Shown: positions 8,955 through 18,676, counted from the first letter of the stretch. The stretch: DNA of 64,000 nt from RGIG1995 sp045658315 (GCA_045658315.1 JAZOUV010000023.1:1-64000), one strand, 5' to 3'. Program-made: numbers and translations. Notes: generated by a model not told the origin, from the sequence alone.

Positions 8955-9551
8955 TCAACCTCCTGTTTTCTTTACAAAAGAGTTATAGCTTTCGATTGTT
9001 CTCGGGTGAATGAATTCACCTTTTTCCAGCAGATCCGATATAGTATATTTTAGGGATAAAATTATTGTATCGTCAAGTTTTTTCGATATATCGCTGGTGT
9101 TGGTATAAAAAAATTCGCGTAATTTCTTGCAATCGTCAAATTTTCTTGTCGGTTCAATATAGTCTGCAAGGTAGAGCAATTTTTCTGTCAACGTCATATT
9201 TGCTTTGCCTGTAGTATGGTATCTTACAGCCGAGAGAATTTCTTCATCTGCATACTGCGAAAAATCTCTCATGATCAAAGCGGGTGCGGTAAAGGAATGA
9301 AGAGTTTTTGGTGAATTTAACGTGTCTGCATCTACTTCAATTCCTATATCCTTGCAAAGAGTCAGTTGTTTTTCTGTTGGCATCTCTTTCGTTATATCGT
9401 GAAAATATGCCGCAGTAACAAGCTTTTTTTCGTCAATTCCAAATAATTTTGCTAAGTTTTTACATTCGTCTACAACGGAAAGAGTATGTTTAAATCTGTA
9501 GTCCGACATAAGCGGACGTATCATTTTTTCGAGGTCAATCATTGTGTCCAC
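8955..9551 (-). CDS. yqeK: YqeK-type HD-domain Ap4A hydrolase
   Basis: 198 residues of the YqeK family. Metal-binding HD motifs are visible: RFKHTLSVVDE (His), AAYFHDITKE (His-Asp), and SAVRYHTTGK; LLYLADYIEPTRKF near residue 127 is diagnostic. Characterised YqeK proteins symmetrically cleave diadenosine tetraphosphate to two ADP. It overlaps the 3' end of nadD by 17 nt. Confidence 0.9.
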   Translation of the reverse strand: MDTMIDLEKMIRPLMSDYRFKHTLSVVDECKNLAKLFGIDEKKLVTAAYFHDITKEMPTEKQLTLCKDIGIEVDADTLNSPKTLHSFTAPALIMRDFSQYADEEILSAVRYHTTGKANMTLTEKLLYLADYIEPTRKFDDCKKLREFFYTNTSDISKKLDDTIILSLKYTISDLLEKGEFIHPRTIESYNSFVKKTGG

Positions 9552-10167
9552 CGTATAAGTCGTATTTATCTATAAACGCTTTGACATCGGGGGGGATGAG
9601 GTGTGCGGTGTTTTCACCGTTTTTTATCTTTTCTCTTATTTCCGTTGAAGACAGTTCTATTGGTGCCATTGGAACATCTACTATTCTTGCTCCGTATCTT
9701 TTTTTTAGCTTTTCCTTTGTTGCAACTATCTCGTCCGATTCATCATAAGTGCCCGGTCTTACGATGTGGGCAATTTTTGCAAGCTCAAATATTCTTTCGG
9801 CATTCTTCCAATATTCAAGATTGAGAAAATTGTCCGTGCCGCAAAGAAGGGTAAGGTCCTTAGATATAAAGCTGAAATGCTCCAAGGTCTTATATGTGTA
9901 GCTTATTTCTTTGTTGCGTACCTCGAAATCGGATATAATTATTTTGTCGTTGTAAAAGGGCAGGGGGCTGAAGGCTATCCTCAGCATCTGCATTCTCATC
10001 TGAGGATCATCACCTACACACAAGTTCTTGTGCGGTGGCATAAAGTTCGGCATTATAAACAGTCTGTCAAGCTCGCAGGCTGTCAGAAATGCAAATGCAG
10101 AGCGTATATGTCCCAGATGTACGGGGTCAAATGTGCCGCCGTATATACCTATTTTTACATCACTCAT
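9535..10167 (-). CDS. nadD: Nicotinate-nucleotide adenylyltransferase
   Basis: 210 residues. The nucleotidyltransferase signature GIYGGTFDPVHLGHI lies at the N-terminus, followed by MPNFMPPHK and, near the C-terminus, the ISSTEIR-like motif ELSSTEIREKI. It joins nicotinate mononucleotide and ATP to deamido-NAD, the step before NAD synthetase. The ATG at 10167 is preferred over an upstream TTG (10173) that overlaps the yhbY stop. The nadD-yqeK pairing is nearly universal in Bacillota. Confidence 0.93.
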   Translation of the reverse strand: MSDVKIGIYGGTFDPVHLGHIRSAFAFLTACELDRLFIMPNFMPPHKNLCVGDDPQMRMQMLRIAFSPLPFYNDKIIISDFEVRNKEISYTYKTLEHFSFISKDLTLLCGTDNFLNLEYWKNAERIFELAKIAHIVRPGTYDESDEIVATKEKLKKRYGARIVDVPMAPIELSSTEIREKIKNGENTAHLIPPDVKAFIDKYDLYGGHND

Positions 10168-10169
10168 AG

Positions 10170-10460
10170 TCAAATAAGCTCTATCTTTTTGTTTTTCTTG
10201 GATTCGCGATAAAGCACAAAGCGTGTGCCCACCGTCTGTACTACCTCGGCAGATACTGATTTTGCAATTTCCTCGGCAGCCTCTCTTGAGGTATAACCCG
10301 AATTGTCCAGAACGCGGAGCTTTATAAGCTCACGTGCCTCAAGGGCATTGGATATCTGCTTGGTCATATTGTCGTTTATTCCGCCCTTGCCTATCTGAAA
10401 AATAGTATCTAAATGAACCGCAAGACCGCGGAGATATGCTCTTTGTTTTGAATTAAGCAT
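10170..10460 (-). CDS. yhbY: YhbY/CRM-domain RNA-binding protein
   Basis: A single CRM domain of 96 residues: LNSKQRAYLRGLAVHLDTIF, the QIGKGGI loop, LEARELIKLRVL and the C-terminal VQTVGTRFVLYRESK. YhbY proteins associate with pre-50S ribosomal particles and act in ribosome assembly. It lies just before nadD, its usual Bacillota neighbour. Confidence 0.92.
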   Translation of the reverse strand: MLNSKQRAYLRGLAVHLDTIFQIGKGGINDNMTKQISNALEARELIKLRVLDNSGYTSREAAEEIAKSVSAEVVQTVGTRFVLYRESKKNKKIELI

Positions 10461-10476
10461 TTTCTTTGTTCCTTTT

Positions 10477-11088
10477 TTACAGTAAATTAAATTCTTTTAC
10501 CTTTTTCTCAAATTCAACTGCAAAGGCTTTCATAGCTTTGCCTCTGTGGCTGATCAAATTTTTTTCCTCGGCAGAAAGTTGTGCAAATGTCTTGCCAAAA
10601 GGTTTGTAGAAAAAGTATGGGTCATAGCCAAAGCCGTTTGTTCCTACAGCCTCTTCGGTGATATATCCATCGACCTCGCCTTTTGTTATAATTTCGTAAG
10701 ACTGTTCCGGGAATATGCACACAACGTTTGAAACAAAGCGTGCAGTCCTTTTTTCTTTCGGAAGGCCTTTCAGTTTTTCTTGCAACAGCTTATTATTATC
10801 TTCGTCGTCGCCGCCCGAAAATCTTGCCGAGTGAACGCCGGGGGCACCGTTCAGTGCGTCAACACAAAGACCCGAATCGTCGGCAATTGTTATATAACCT
10901 AATTTTGAGCCAACCGATGCTTTGATTCTTGCATTCGCTTCAAATGTTGCACCGTTTTCTTCAATATCATCAAAAACACCGATATCGTCAAGGGAGAGGA
11001 TCTTTATATCTATACCCTTGATTTCCGACATCAAAGACTGAAGCTCGGCTATTTTCTTCTTGTTTCTTGAAGCCAAAACTATATTCAT
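10477..11088 (-). CDS. rdgB: XTP/dITP diphosphatase (RdgB/HAM1)
   Basis: 203 residues. The family motifs are NIVLASRNKKKIAEL at the start, ITIADDSGLCVDALNGAPGVHSARF and VGTNGFGYDPYFF, with SHRGKAMKAF near the end. It hydrolyses non-canonical purine triphosphates to monophosphates, keeping ITP and XTP out of nucleic acids. The ATG at 11088 is chosen because AAGGGGGGA precedes it; that ribosome binding site overlaps the ftsY stop codon, coupling the two genes. A TTG seven codons upstream lies inside the ribosome binding site context. Confidence 0.94.
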   Translation of the reverse strand: MNIVLASRNKKKIAELQSLMSEIKGIDIKILSLDDIGVFDDIEENGATFEANARIKASVGSKLGYITIADDSGLCVDALNGAPGVHSARFSGGDDEDNNKLLQEKLKGLPKEKRTARFVSNVVCIFPEQSYEIITKGEVDGYITEEAVGTNGFGYDPYFFYKPFGKTFAQLSAEEKNLISHRGKAMKAFAVEFEKKVKEFNLL

Positions 11089-11101
11089 AAAATGTCCCCC
11101 C

Positions 11102-12007
11102 TTATTCAAACAAGGCTTTTACAAATTCATCTGCGGAAAAAGGCTGAAGATCGTCAATCTTTTCGCCTACTCCGATATATTTTACGGGAATATCAAGCTC
11201 ATTCTTTATGGAGAACACAATACCGCCCTTGGCAGTTCCGTCAAGCTTTGTGAGAACAAGTCCCGTAATATCGGCGGAATTCTTGAATTCTTTTGCCTGT
11301 CTTACGGCGTTCTGTCCTGTTGTCGAATCAAGAACGAGCAATGTCTCTCTTGATGCACCCGGCAGTTCGCGGTTTATAACTCTGTCTATCTTCGCAAGCT
11401 CATCCATAAGATTTTTCTTGTTATGGAGTCTGCCTGCCGTATCAATTATAAGCACGTCCGCTTTTCTGCTCTTTGCCGCAGAAACTGCATCGAATACAAC
11501 TGCTGCGGGGTCTGAGCCTTCGGTATTTTTTATAAGGTCTGCACCTGCTCTGTCTGCCCAGATCTGAAGTTGGTCGATGGCTGCCGCACGGAAGGTATCG
11601 CCTGCCGCAAGTACTACTTTCTTGCCCGAAGATATAAGGTGGTGTGCGATCTTTGCAATTGACGTCGTCTTGCCGACGCCGTTTACGCCGATAACAAGAA
11701 TAACAGACGGTGATGTTTCAAGATTAAGCTGTCCGCCGTCCCCTATCATTCCCTTGAGTATTTCTATCAAGGCAGCTCGTGTCTCTTCGGCTTCCGAAAG
11801 ACGTTCATCCTTTATTCTTTCGCGGAGCTTTTCTATAATTTCTTCGGTGGACTCAAAACCGACGTCTGCGGCAATGAGTAATTCTTCCAGCTCTTCAAGC
11901 AAATCTTCGTCAACTCTTACAAAAGCCTTGAAAAGATTGTTTACCTGTCCGAATATTGATGATTTGGTCTTTTCAAGACCGTTTTTCAGTTTCTCGAAAA
12001 ATGACAT
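11102..12007 (-). CDS. ftsY: Signal recognition particle receptor FtsY
   Basis: 301 residues with a short N-terminal region and the NG GTPase domain. G1 is GVNGVGKTTSIAKIA, then AAGDTFRAAAIDQL, G3 DTAGRLHNKKNLMDEL, G4 TKLDGTAKGG, and the closing motif KYIGVGEKIDDLQPF. It docks SRP-ribosome complexes at the membrane for co-translational insertion. The long acidic A domain of some Gram-negatives is absent, as is usual here. It sits 33 nt downstream of smc in the conserved smc-ftsY order. Confidence 0.96.
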   Translation of the reverse strand: MSFFEKLKNGLEKTKSSIFGQVNNLFKAFVRVDEDLLEELEELLIAADVGFESTEEIIEKLRERIKDERLSEAEETRAALIEILKGMIGDGGQLNLETSPSVILVIGVNGVGKTTSIAKIAHHLISSGKKVVLAAGDTFRAAAIDQLQIWADRAGADLIKNTEGSDPAAVVFDAVSAAKSRKADVLIIDTAGRLHNKKNLMDELAKIDRVINRELPGASRETLLVLDSTTGQNAVRQAKEFKNSADITGLVLTKLDGTAKGGIVFSIKNELDIPVKYIGVGEKIDDLQPFSADEFVKALFE

Positions 12008-12040
12008 ATATTAACCTTTCTGAAAATTAAAAAATATGTA

Positions 12041-15000
12041 CTATTCAAGTTTAACGCCAAGCTTATCTTCAATGTCTCGCACGTTGACTGTGAGCACTTT
12101 TGATATACCCTTTTCATACATGGTAACACCGTACAGCGTATCTGCCGATTCCATAGTACCTCTTCTGTGGGTGATCATAATAAACTGTGTTGCGTCGGAA
12201 TATTTCCTTGCATACTCTGCAAATCTTACAACGTTGACCTCGTCGAGTGCAGACTCGATCTCGTCGAATATGCAGAACGGCGTAGGATTTACCTTGAGTA
12301 TCGCAAAGAAAAGTGCAATCGCAACAAATGCCTGTTCTCCGCCTGAAAGGGACACGAGATTCTTGATTATCTTTCCGGGGGGGGCAACATTAATGTCAAT
12401 ACCGCTTGTAAGTACGTCGTCGGGATTGGTGAGTGTAAGTTCTGCCGTACCGCCGCCAAATAATTCGCGGAACACCGTTTTGAAGTGCATATTAACGTCC
12501 TTCATCGTCTGTGAGAACTTTTCACGCATTTCGGCTTCCAGCTTGACGATTATATCGGAAAGCTGTTTTTCCGCTTCTTCAAGGTCGGTTATCTGAGTGT
12601 GCATAAAGTCGTATCTTTCCTTGACTTCCTTGTATTCGTCGATTGCACTTACGTTAACGTGTCCCAGTCCCTTTAGCTTGCTTTTATATTCTGCAAGCTC
12701 TTTTGATATCTCACTTCTGTTTTCGTTTGTAACCTCGGGAAGTGAAAGCTCTGTTGCCGTTGAATATGTAAGCTCATATTCTTCCCAAATACGCTCGCTC
12801 GATTTGTCGAGGTCGTTCTTAAGCTGCTGACAAAGTCCTTCAAGCTTTGTATATGCTCTAAATGTAAGCTCTCTGTCGTTTGTCTTTTCCTTAAGCTTTA
12901 CACGCAGGTCATTAATTTTTTTCTCGTATTCGTCGTTCTTTTCGGAATAATCTCCCTTTTCTTTTTCAAGAACGGATATATCGTTTAAAATGTTTGCAAG
13001 AGCCTCTTCGGTCGTCTTGCTTTTTGCTTCGGCAGTTTGCTTCTTTGTTTCGAGAGCCTCAAGCTCACTTTTGCCTAAAGCTATGCGTTCAATCAATGAT
13101 GCAAGTAATGCCTCGGTTGACTCAACGTTTTTCTGCAGGTTTTCCATATCCTTTCTTGCTTCGGTGAGACGAATAACGGAATTGCTGTTTCTTTCACGCA
13201 AAGCTTCAATTTCGGTATTCTTTGCCGCAATATCTGCTTTTATTGCTTTTTGTTCGTTTCTGCCTGCCTCAATGAGTGCATTTACTTCATCAAGCTCCGA
13301 CTCTATCTTTTGTTTCTTTTCGCGATAGAAATCATCTGCCTTTTCAAGTTTCTCAAGCTCACCGTTAAGTTCAGCCAAGCTCTTTTCGTCGGCAGTAAGC
13401 TGTGATCTCAATACTTCATATTGTGTGTTTTCTGCATTGAGAAGTGAATTGAGAAGCGAAGAATTTCCGAGGTGTGAATCACGCTTTTTGGCTTCTTTTT
13501 CCTTGTCCTTATTGAGCCCTTCAATCTCACCGTTAAGCGTTTCGGCATCTTTTGCAAGTTTTTCGCAATCCTTGCTAAGTCTTTCGATTTCGGAAACGCG
13601 GGTAAGCATACCACTGTCTTTCTTTGAAGAACCGCCCGTATAAGAACCGCCCGCATTTATAAGCTGCCCGTCAAGCGTTACAAGTTTTACCTTATAATTC
13701 AACTGTTTTGCGGCACAGCTTGCGTTGTCAATATTATCAAATACAACTGTTCTGCCGAGCAAAAACTCGCTTACGATACTGAACTTGTCATCACATTCCG
13801 TAAGCTCGCTTGCAACTCCGATATAGCCTTTCAAGGAAGATAACGTCTTGATATCAACGTTCAATTTTTGCACCTGAATTGATGTTAAAGGATAGAATGT
13901 AGCTCTTCCCTCATTTTTTTCTTTGAGAAGTGCAATAGCTTTCTTGGCTGAAGCTTCATCTTTTACAACTATATTCTGCAAGTTGCCGCCCAATGCAGTT
14001 TCTATTGCAACGGTGTATTTTCTGTTAACATTTATTATTTTGGAAACGGGACCGTATATTCCGTTTAAAGTCCCCTTCGTGCTTTCGTTCATAACAAAAC
14101 GCACGCTGTTTGCGTAACCCTCGAAATGTTCTTCCATACGGGTCAGTGCTTCTGCTCTCTGTTTCTTGGATGCCATTTCGATATATAAAGTATTAAGCTT
14201 TTCGTTGAGTTCTTTTATCTGAACATCAAGCTCTTGAATCGTCTTATCTGCCTCGTCGGCTGACTTTTGTGCTTCATCAGCCTTCTGCTTGTAGCCCGAA
14301 ACAGTCTTTTCGGCTTTTGCGGCACGTTCTTCAAGAATTTGCATAGCCTCTTTAAGCTGAGTGATTTCACCCCTTAGAGTCTCGCATCTTTCATCCTCGC
14401 TCTTTCTTGAACCCGAAAGGGAAGAAAGCTCGATCTGCTTGTTTACCGCCTCGTCTTCTTTCAGCTTGGTTATCGTCTCTGCCTGCTCGAGCTTATTCTC
14501 AAACTCAACTAACTCAAGCAAAGCGTCCTCAAGCATTTCATCGGCAGCGGTTCTTTCTTCTTCCGAAACACTTAGTGCATTTTTCAGTTCTGTAAGATTT
14601 GTTTTTGACTCTTCCAGTGTTTTTTCGGTATTCGCCCTTTCTTCCATACGGAGAGTAAGCTCATTTTCTGCCTGGAGCTTCAACTGCTTAATGTGCTCAA
14701 TATCGTTTTCAAGCACCTTCAATGTACCCTCAAAGCCGTAACGCTTGTCGTTTGCGTTTTGGAGTTCAGTGGAGTTTTTTTCGGTCTTGATCTTATTTTC
14801 CTGAGAAGCAAAGAAAAGTCTTTCGTTCTGGTTTTCCAAAGACTGAATTGTCTCGTCGGCAATCTCAAGTTCCTTGCCCGAAAGAACGTAATCGTTTTCT
14901 GCCTTCGTGAGTCTTTCTCTTAACTCCTTCGTGTCGTAAAGCCAAAGGGAAATGTCGGCGTTTTTCTTCTTGTCGTAAATTTCAAGATATCTCTTAGCCT

Positions 15001-15646
15001 TTTCCGCCTCTTTTTCAAGAGGACCTATTCTGCCCTCAAGCTCGTATTTAATATCGTTGAGACGCACAAGGTTGTCATTTGTAGAAGCGAGTTTGCGTTC
15101 CGCCTCGTTTTTCTTGTAACGATATTTTGAAATGCCTGCCGCCTCTTCAAAAATATTTCTTCTTTCGTCGCTTTTTTGCGATATTATTTCGGCAGCTTTA
15201 CCCTGGCTGACTATCGAGTAACCCGTCTTGCCCACACCCGTATTCATAAACATCTCGTGAATGTCCTTGAGTCTGGCAGGACGTCGATTTATCATATATT
15301 CACTTTCGCCCGAGCGATAGTATCTTCTTGTGACCTCAACCTCGTCGTAGTCAATGTCGATTCTGTTTCCGTCGCCCGTGTTGTCTATAAGCAGAGAAAC
15401 TTCCGCATAGCCCATAGGACTGCGTGAAGACGAACCGCCGAAGATAACGTCTTCCATCTTCGTTCCGCGTATATTTTTGCTTGACAATTCACCGAGTACC
15501 CAACGCATAGCATCAGAAATGTTTGATTTACCGCTTCCGTTAGGACCTACTATGACCGTCATGCCGTCATCGAAGCTTATGGTCGTCTTATCGGGAAAAG
15601 ACTTGAAACCGTGTAGTTCAAGTGATTTTAATCGCACCTTCGTCAA
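12041..15646 (-). CDS. smc: Chromosome segregation ATPase SMC
   Basis: 1201 residues. The N-terminal ATPase half has LKSLELHGFKSFPDK and the Walker A IVGPNGSGKSNISDAMRW. Two long coiled-coil arms flank a hinge near residues 520-640 (NGIYGPVSKIINV to INAGGSYTGG). The C-terminal half carries the signature LVSLSGGEQAFVAIAL and Walker B CIFDEIESALDEVN. With ScpA/B it compacts and segregates the chromosome. A TTG at 15646 and a GTG at 15637 are both possible starts; GTG would give the common MRLKSLELHGF N-terminus. Confidence 0.96.
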   Translation of the reverse strand: MTKVRLKSLELHGFKSFPDKTTISFDDGMTVIVGPNGSGKSNISDAMRWVLGELSSKNIRGTKMEDVIFGGSSSRSPMGYAEVSLLIDNTGDGNRIDIDYDEVEVTRRYYRSGESEYMINRRPARLKDIHEMFMNTGVGKTGYSIVSQGKAAEIISQKSDERRNIFEEAAGISKYRYKKNEAERKLASTNDNLVRLNDIKYELEGRIGPLEKEAEKAKRYLEIYDKKKNADISLWLYDTKELRERLTKAENDYVLSGKELEIADETIQSLENQNERLFFASQENKIKTEKNSTELQNANDKRYGFEGTLKVLENDIEHIKQLKLQAENELTLRMEERANTEKTLEESKTNLTELKNALSVSEEERTAADEMLEDALLELVEFENKLEQAETITKLKEDEAVNKQIELSSLSGSRKSEDERCETLRGEITQLKEAMQILEERAAKAEKTVSGYKQKADEAQKSADEADKTIQELDVQIKELNEKLNTLYIEMASKKQRAEALTRMEEHFEGYANSVRFVMNESTKGTLNGIYGPVSKIINVNRKYTVAIETALGGNLQNIVVKDEASAKKAIALLKEKNEGRATFYPLTSIQVQKLNVDIKTLSSLKGYIGVASELTECDDKFSIVSEFLLGRTVVFDNIDNASCAAKQLNYKVKLVTLDGQLINAGGSYTGGSSKKDSGMLTRVSEIERLSKDCEKLAKDAETLNGEIEGLNKDKEKEAKKRDSHLGNSSLLNSLLNAENTQYEVLRSQLTADEKSLAELNGELEKLEKADDFYREKKQKIESELDEVNALIEAGRNEQKAIKADIAAKNTEIEALRERNSNSVIRLTEARKDMENLQKNVESTEALLASLIERIALGKSELEALETKKQTAEAKSKTTEEALANILNDISVLEKEKGDYSEKNDEYEKKINDLRVKLKEKTNDRELTFRAYTKLEGLCQQLKNDLDKSSERIWEEYELTYSTATELSLPEVTNENRSEISKELAEYKSKLKGLGHVNVSAIDEYKEVKERYDFMHTQITDLEEAEKQLSDIIVKLEAEMREKFSQTMKDVNMHFKTVFRELFGGGTAELTLTNPDDVLTSGIDINVAPPGKIIKNLVSLSGGEQAFVAIALFFAILKVNPTPFCIFDEIESALDEVNVVRFAEYARKYSDATQFIMITHRRGTMESADTLYGVTMYEKGISKVLTVNVRDIEDKLGVKLE

Positions 15647-15680
15647 TAGCCCCCTTTCTCGTGTTTTTTCTTAAATATAG

Positions 15681-16691
15681 TCATAATATGTCTAATACAA
15701 TATTATAGTCTAAATATTCGTATTTTTCAACAACTTTCAGTGATTTTAAATTATAATTTTTTATTAACTTTATTTTGTTTGACTTTTTCTGTCCGATAAC
15801 CTTGGAGACACAGCCCTTCGCACAGTATACTATAAGTTCTTTTCCGTCAGTCTTTTTATTTTCGAGCTGTTTGCATATCTTTTTGTAATACACATAATTT
15901 TCGGCTAACTCACCTATTGCAGGGTGATAATCTCCGCCGTATACAACGTCTGGGTCATATAATTCATCGCCCGACTGCAGACCTATTCTTATAACCGGTT
16001 TTTTCGCCTTGTCAAATATAAGTAAAACCTCACCGGTTCTTTCTATTGTGTCGTCAAGTCGGAGAGGTGTATATTCGCCGATTCTTGCCATGTTGCAAAG
16101 CTCGGTTTCCCTTAAAACAACGGTAGGGTAAACCCTTGCTCCGTCGCATAGATCTGCAATAATTTCTGCCGTGTAAAGCTCCTTTTCAAGACTTGAGCCG
16201 GGCAGACCTATCATCATCTGTCCTATTAAATTAAAGCCGTATTTTTTTATCAGCTTGCAGGCATTTAATGCCTGTTCTGCGGTGTGTCCGCGTTTAGAAA
16301 GGCGGAGTACCTCACTATCCATAGACTGAAGTCCGAGCTCAATATTTTTTACACTGTAAGCTTGTAAAATCTCAAGTATTTCATTGCTTATGTAATCCGG
16401 GCGGGTGGACAGTCTTATTGACGAAACAAGTTTTTTTTCTATGTATTTATGGGCGACCTCAAGCAAATAGAGCATATCGTTTCTGTCAATGCCCGTAAAG
16501 CTGCCGCCGAAGAATGCTATCTCGGTTATGCTGTTGTCTGTGTCGACTGTTGACAGTGCGTTTTTTATAATGCTGTCAACGTCATTTTTGTTAAAAGAAG
16601 ACGTGCCCGAAATGCGTTTCTGGTTACAGAAAACACAGTCATTCGGGCAACCTAAATGCGGTATAAATACCGGTATGTTTACGTGTTTCAA
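15681..16691 (-). CDS. Elp3-like radical SAM protein
   Basis: The [4Fe-4S]/SAM motif is CPNDCVFCNQ near the N-terminus, followed by EIAFFGGSFTGI and STRPDYI, typical of the Elp3/YhcC radical SAM group. It resembles the uncharacterised protein commonly found between rnc and smc in Clostridia; the substrate is not known. The TTG at 16691 is preferred as start because GGAG lies 7 nt before it and gives the family-like start MKHVNIPVFIPHLGC. An ATG 22 codons upstream would add a Lys/Arg-rich segment encoded by repeat-like DNA. The C-terminal tail after about residue 250 has no GNAT acetyltransferase motif. Confidence 0.8.
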   Translation of the reverse strand: MKHVNIPVFIPHLGCPNDCVFCNQKRISGTSSFNKNDVDSIIKNALSTVDTDNSITEIAFFGGSFTGIDRNDMLYLLEVAHKYIEKKLVSSIRLSTRPDYISNEILEILQAYSVKNIELGLQSMDSEVLRLSKRGHTAEQALNACKLIKKYGFNLIGQMMIGLPGSSLEKELYTAEIIADLCDGARVYPTVVLRETELCNMARIGEYTPLRLDDTIERTGEVLLIFDKAKKPVIRIGLQSGDELYDPDVVYGGDYHPAIGELAENYVYYKKICKQLENKKTDGKELIVYCAKGCVSKVIGQKKSNKIKLIKNYNLKSLKVVEKYEYLDYNIVLDIL

Positions 16692-16694
16692 TGT

Positions 16695-16800
16695 TTTTCT
16701 CCGACATTTTTTTCTTTTGGATAAGTTGGGGTCAAGCTGCTCGTTTTCTCGGGACATCGAGGCGTCGTCCCCTACCGGTTTGTGCGTGATATGTTGTTTC
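16695..16800. repeat. Degraded intergenic repeat between the radical SAM gene and rnc
   Basis: It ends in CCGGTTTGTGCGTGATAT, matching the right end of the repeat at 3226-3250, and contains an inverted repeat GGGAC/GTCCC (about 16751-16770). It appears to be a diverged member of the same dispersed family. Its presence argues against the upstream ATG for the radical SAM gene. Confidence 0.4.
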
Positions 16801-16860
16801 TGCAGGTTTTATATCACTTAATTAAAGAGCATAAACCGGAAAGGCAAAATTTTTAAAGGT

Positions 16861-16888
16861 GCGGAAACTTTTTAGAAAAAGTTTCCGC
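16861..16888 (-). terminator. Terminator of rnc
   Basis: A 12-bp perfect stem, GCGGAAACTTTT with its complement, and a short loop. On the minus strand it is followed by TTTAAAAATTTT. It lies 7 nt past the rnc stop and divides the plsX-rnc unit from the radical SAM-smc-ftsY genes. Confidence 0.75.
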
Positions 16889-16894
16889 GTTATT

Positions 16895-17620
16895 CTATGC
16901 TTGACCGAATAAAGCCAAAGCCTCTTTCGCTGCCATTTGCTCGGATTCGCGTTTGCTTTTGCCAACGCCTTTTCCAATAACATTGTTATTCAAATAAGCC
17001 TCTGTCTCAAACACTCTGTCGTGGGCAGGACCGCTTTCGTTTACCAACTTATATTCAAGCACGTCGCCCTGCTCCTGCTGTACAAACTGCTGGAGCATAG
17101 ACTTATAGTCTTTTGTGTTTCCTCTTGCAATAATTTGCTTTATTTCCTCTGTCGCAAAGGGAAGAAGAAAGTTTTTTACAGGCTCTATTCCGCCGTCGAT
17201 AAACATCGCCGCAAGTACTGCCTCAAATGCATCCGCAAGTATGGATGCCCGTTCTCTTCCGTGGGTCATCTCTTCGCCGTGCCCAAGAAAAAGATACTTT
17301 CCGAGCTCTATTGCACGGGCAAATTTTGCAAGAGCTTTTTCGCATACAGTACCTGCTCTTACTTTAGACAGCTCGCCTTCGGGAAGATCGGGATAGTTGG
17401 TATAAAGATATTCACTTACGGTCAAAGACAATACCGAGTCGCCGAAAAATTCAAGTCGCTCGTTACATTCCGTCTTTATGTTTTTTGATTTTAGCTCGTT
17501 TGCAAAGGAAGAGTGGGACAAAGCCTTTATCAATAGCGGTTTGTCCTTGAATGTGTATTTTAACTTGCCCTCAAGCTCTTCAATTATACCGATAATCTCG
17601 TTTATATCGTTTGTGTTCAT
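16895..17620 (-). CDS. rnc: Ribonuclease III
   Basis: 241 residues. The endonuclease domain has NERLEFFGDSVLSLTVSEYL, whose acidic residues bind catalytic Mg, and the second acidic cluster ADAFEAVLAAMFIDGG. The C-terminal dsRNA-binding domain follows (DYKSMLQQFVQ to KRESEQMAAKEAL). It cleaves double-stranded RNA in rRNA maturation and mRNA turnover. It overlaps the plsX stop by 4 nt (ATGA), so the pair is translationally coupled. acpP, usually between plsX and rnc, is absent here. Confidence 0.96.
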   Translation of the reverse strand: MNTNDINEIIGIIEELEGKLKYTFKDKPLLIKALSHSSFANELKSKNIKTECNERLEFFGDSVLSLTVSEYLYTNYPDLPEGELSKVRAGTVCEKALAKFARAIELGKYLFLGHGEEMTHGRERASILADAFEAVLAAMFIDGGIEPVKNFLLPFATEEIKQIIARGNTKDYKSMLQQFVQQEQGDVLEYKLVNESGPAHDRVFETEAYLNNNVIGKGVGKSKRESEQMAAKEALALFGQA

Positions 17621-18648
17621 TTGATATCGCCTGTCTTTTCGGTTTCGTTTTTAGGTGTCTTTACTGTAAGCTGTGATGATTGACGTGCTATTTCTACTAT
17701 TATTCCCGTATTAACGTAGTATATAGCCTGTTTGATTGCATTTTTTACGGCTTTTGCATCTGAGGAGCCGTGTGCCTTAATAACGGGCTTGGATATGCCG
17801 AGCAGTGGGGCTCCGCCGTATTCTGATGCGTCAAACTTCTTCTTAAAGGCTTTCAGAGTTGTTTTTAACACCAATGCCGATGCCTTGCTTACTATATTTG
17901 TTGTAAAAAGCGACTTTAGTTGCTCGATCATAAACTTGCCGAAACCTTCGGTCAGTTTGAGTACCACGTTGCCCGTAAAGCCGTCGGTAATCACAACGTC
18001 AGCTTTGCCGAAGGGAATATCTCTGCCTTCTATATTGCCTATAAAGTTTACGTCAGAATTGGACAATTTTTGGAATGTCTCTCTGTGTAGATCTGTACCC
18101 TTGGTCGGTTCTGTTCCGTTATTGAGCAGACCTACCGTAGGACACTTTATGCCGTGCAGACGTTCCATATATATAGAGCCCATTCTTGCAAACTGCTCAA
18201 GATTTTCGGGGGTAACGTTTATATTTGCCCCCGAATCCACAAGCAAAACGGGTTTTGCAAGGGGAAGAATAGTTCCTATTGCGGCTCTGAGCCCGCGTAT
18301 TCTTCTTACGATAAATGTTGCACCCGCAAGCAGAGCTCCCGTATTACCTGCACTTACAAAGGCATCGCCTTTACCCTCGGCAAGAAGCTTCAAGCCCTCG
18401 TGCATCGACGAATTATTCTTTTCTTTAACAACGCTCATAGGGGAGTCTTCCATAGTAATATAATATGGAACATCAACTATTTCAATGCGGTCTGAAGGTA
18501 GGTTGCTTTTTTCGAGCACTGCATAAATATCCAAAGCATCGCCTACAAGTGTTATATCGCACCCAAACTCCTTAGATGCCATTAAGGCACCCTCAACAAA
18601 TTCTGCGGGGGAGTTATCTGCACCCATTATATCAACAATAATTCTCAT
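17617..18648 (-). CDS. plsX: Phosphate acyltransferase PlsX
   Basis: 343 residues beginning MRIIVDIMGADNSPAEFVEGAL, the PlsX hallmark, with SAGNTGALLAGATFI and DVVITDGFTGNVVLKLTEG. It converts acyl-ACP to acyl-phosphate, which PlsY uses to acylate glycerol-3-phosphate in membrane lipid synthesis. The C-terminal end adds about 25 residues of charged tail. It is followed without a gap by rnc. Confidence 0.95.
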   Translation of the reverse strand: MRIIVDIMGADNSPAEFVEGALMASKEFGCDITLVGDALDIYAVLEKSNLPSDRIEIVDVPYYITMEDSPMSVVKEKNNSSMHEGLKLLAEGKGDAFVSAGNTGALLAGATFIVRRIRGLRAAIGTILPLAKPVLLVDSGANINVTPENLEQFARMGSIYMERLHGIKCPTVGLLNNGTEPTKGTDLHRETFQKLSNSDVNFIGNIEGRDIPFGKADVVITDGFTGNVVLKLTEGFGKFMIEQLKSLFTTNIVSKASALVLKTTLKAFKKKFDASEYGGAPLLGISKPVIKAHGSSDAKAVKNAIKQAIYYVNTGIIVEIARQSSQLTVKTPKNETEKTGDIK

Positions 18649-18676
18649 ATATCTTCTCCTGTTATACTAGGGGTAA

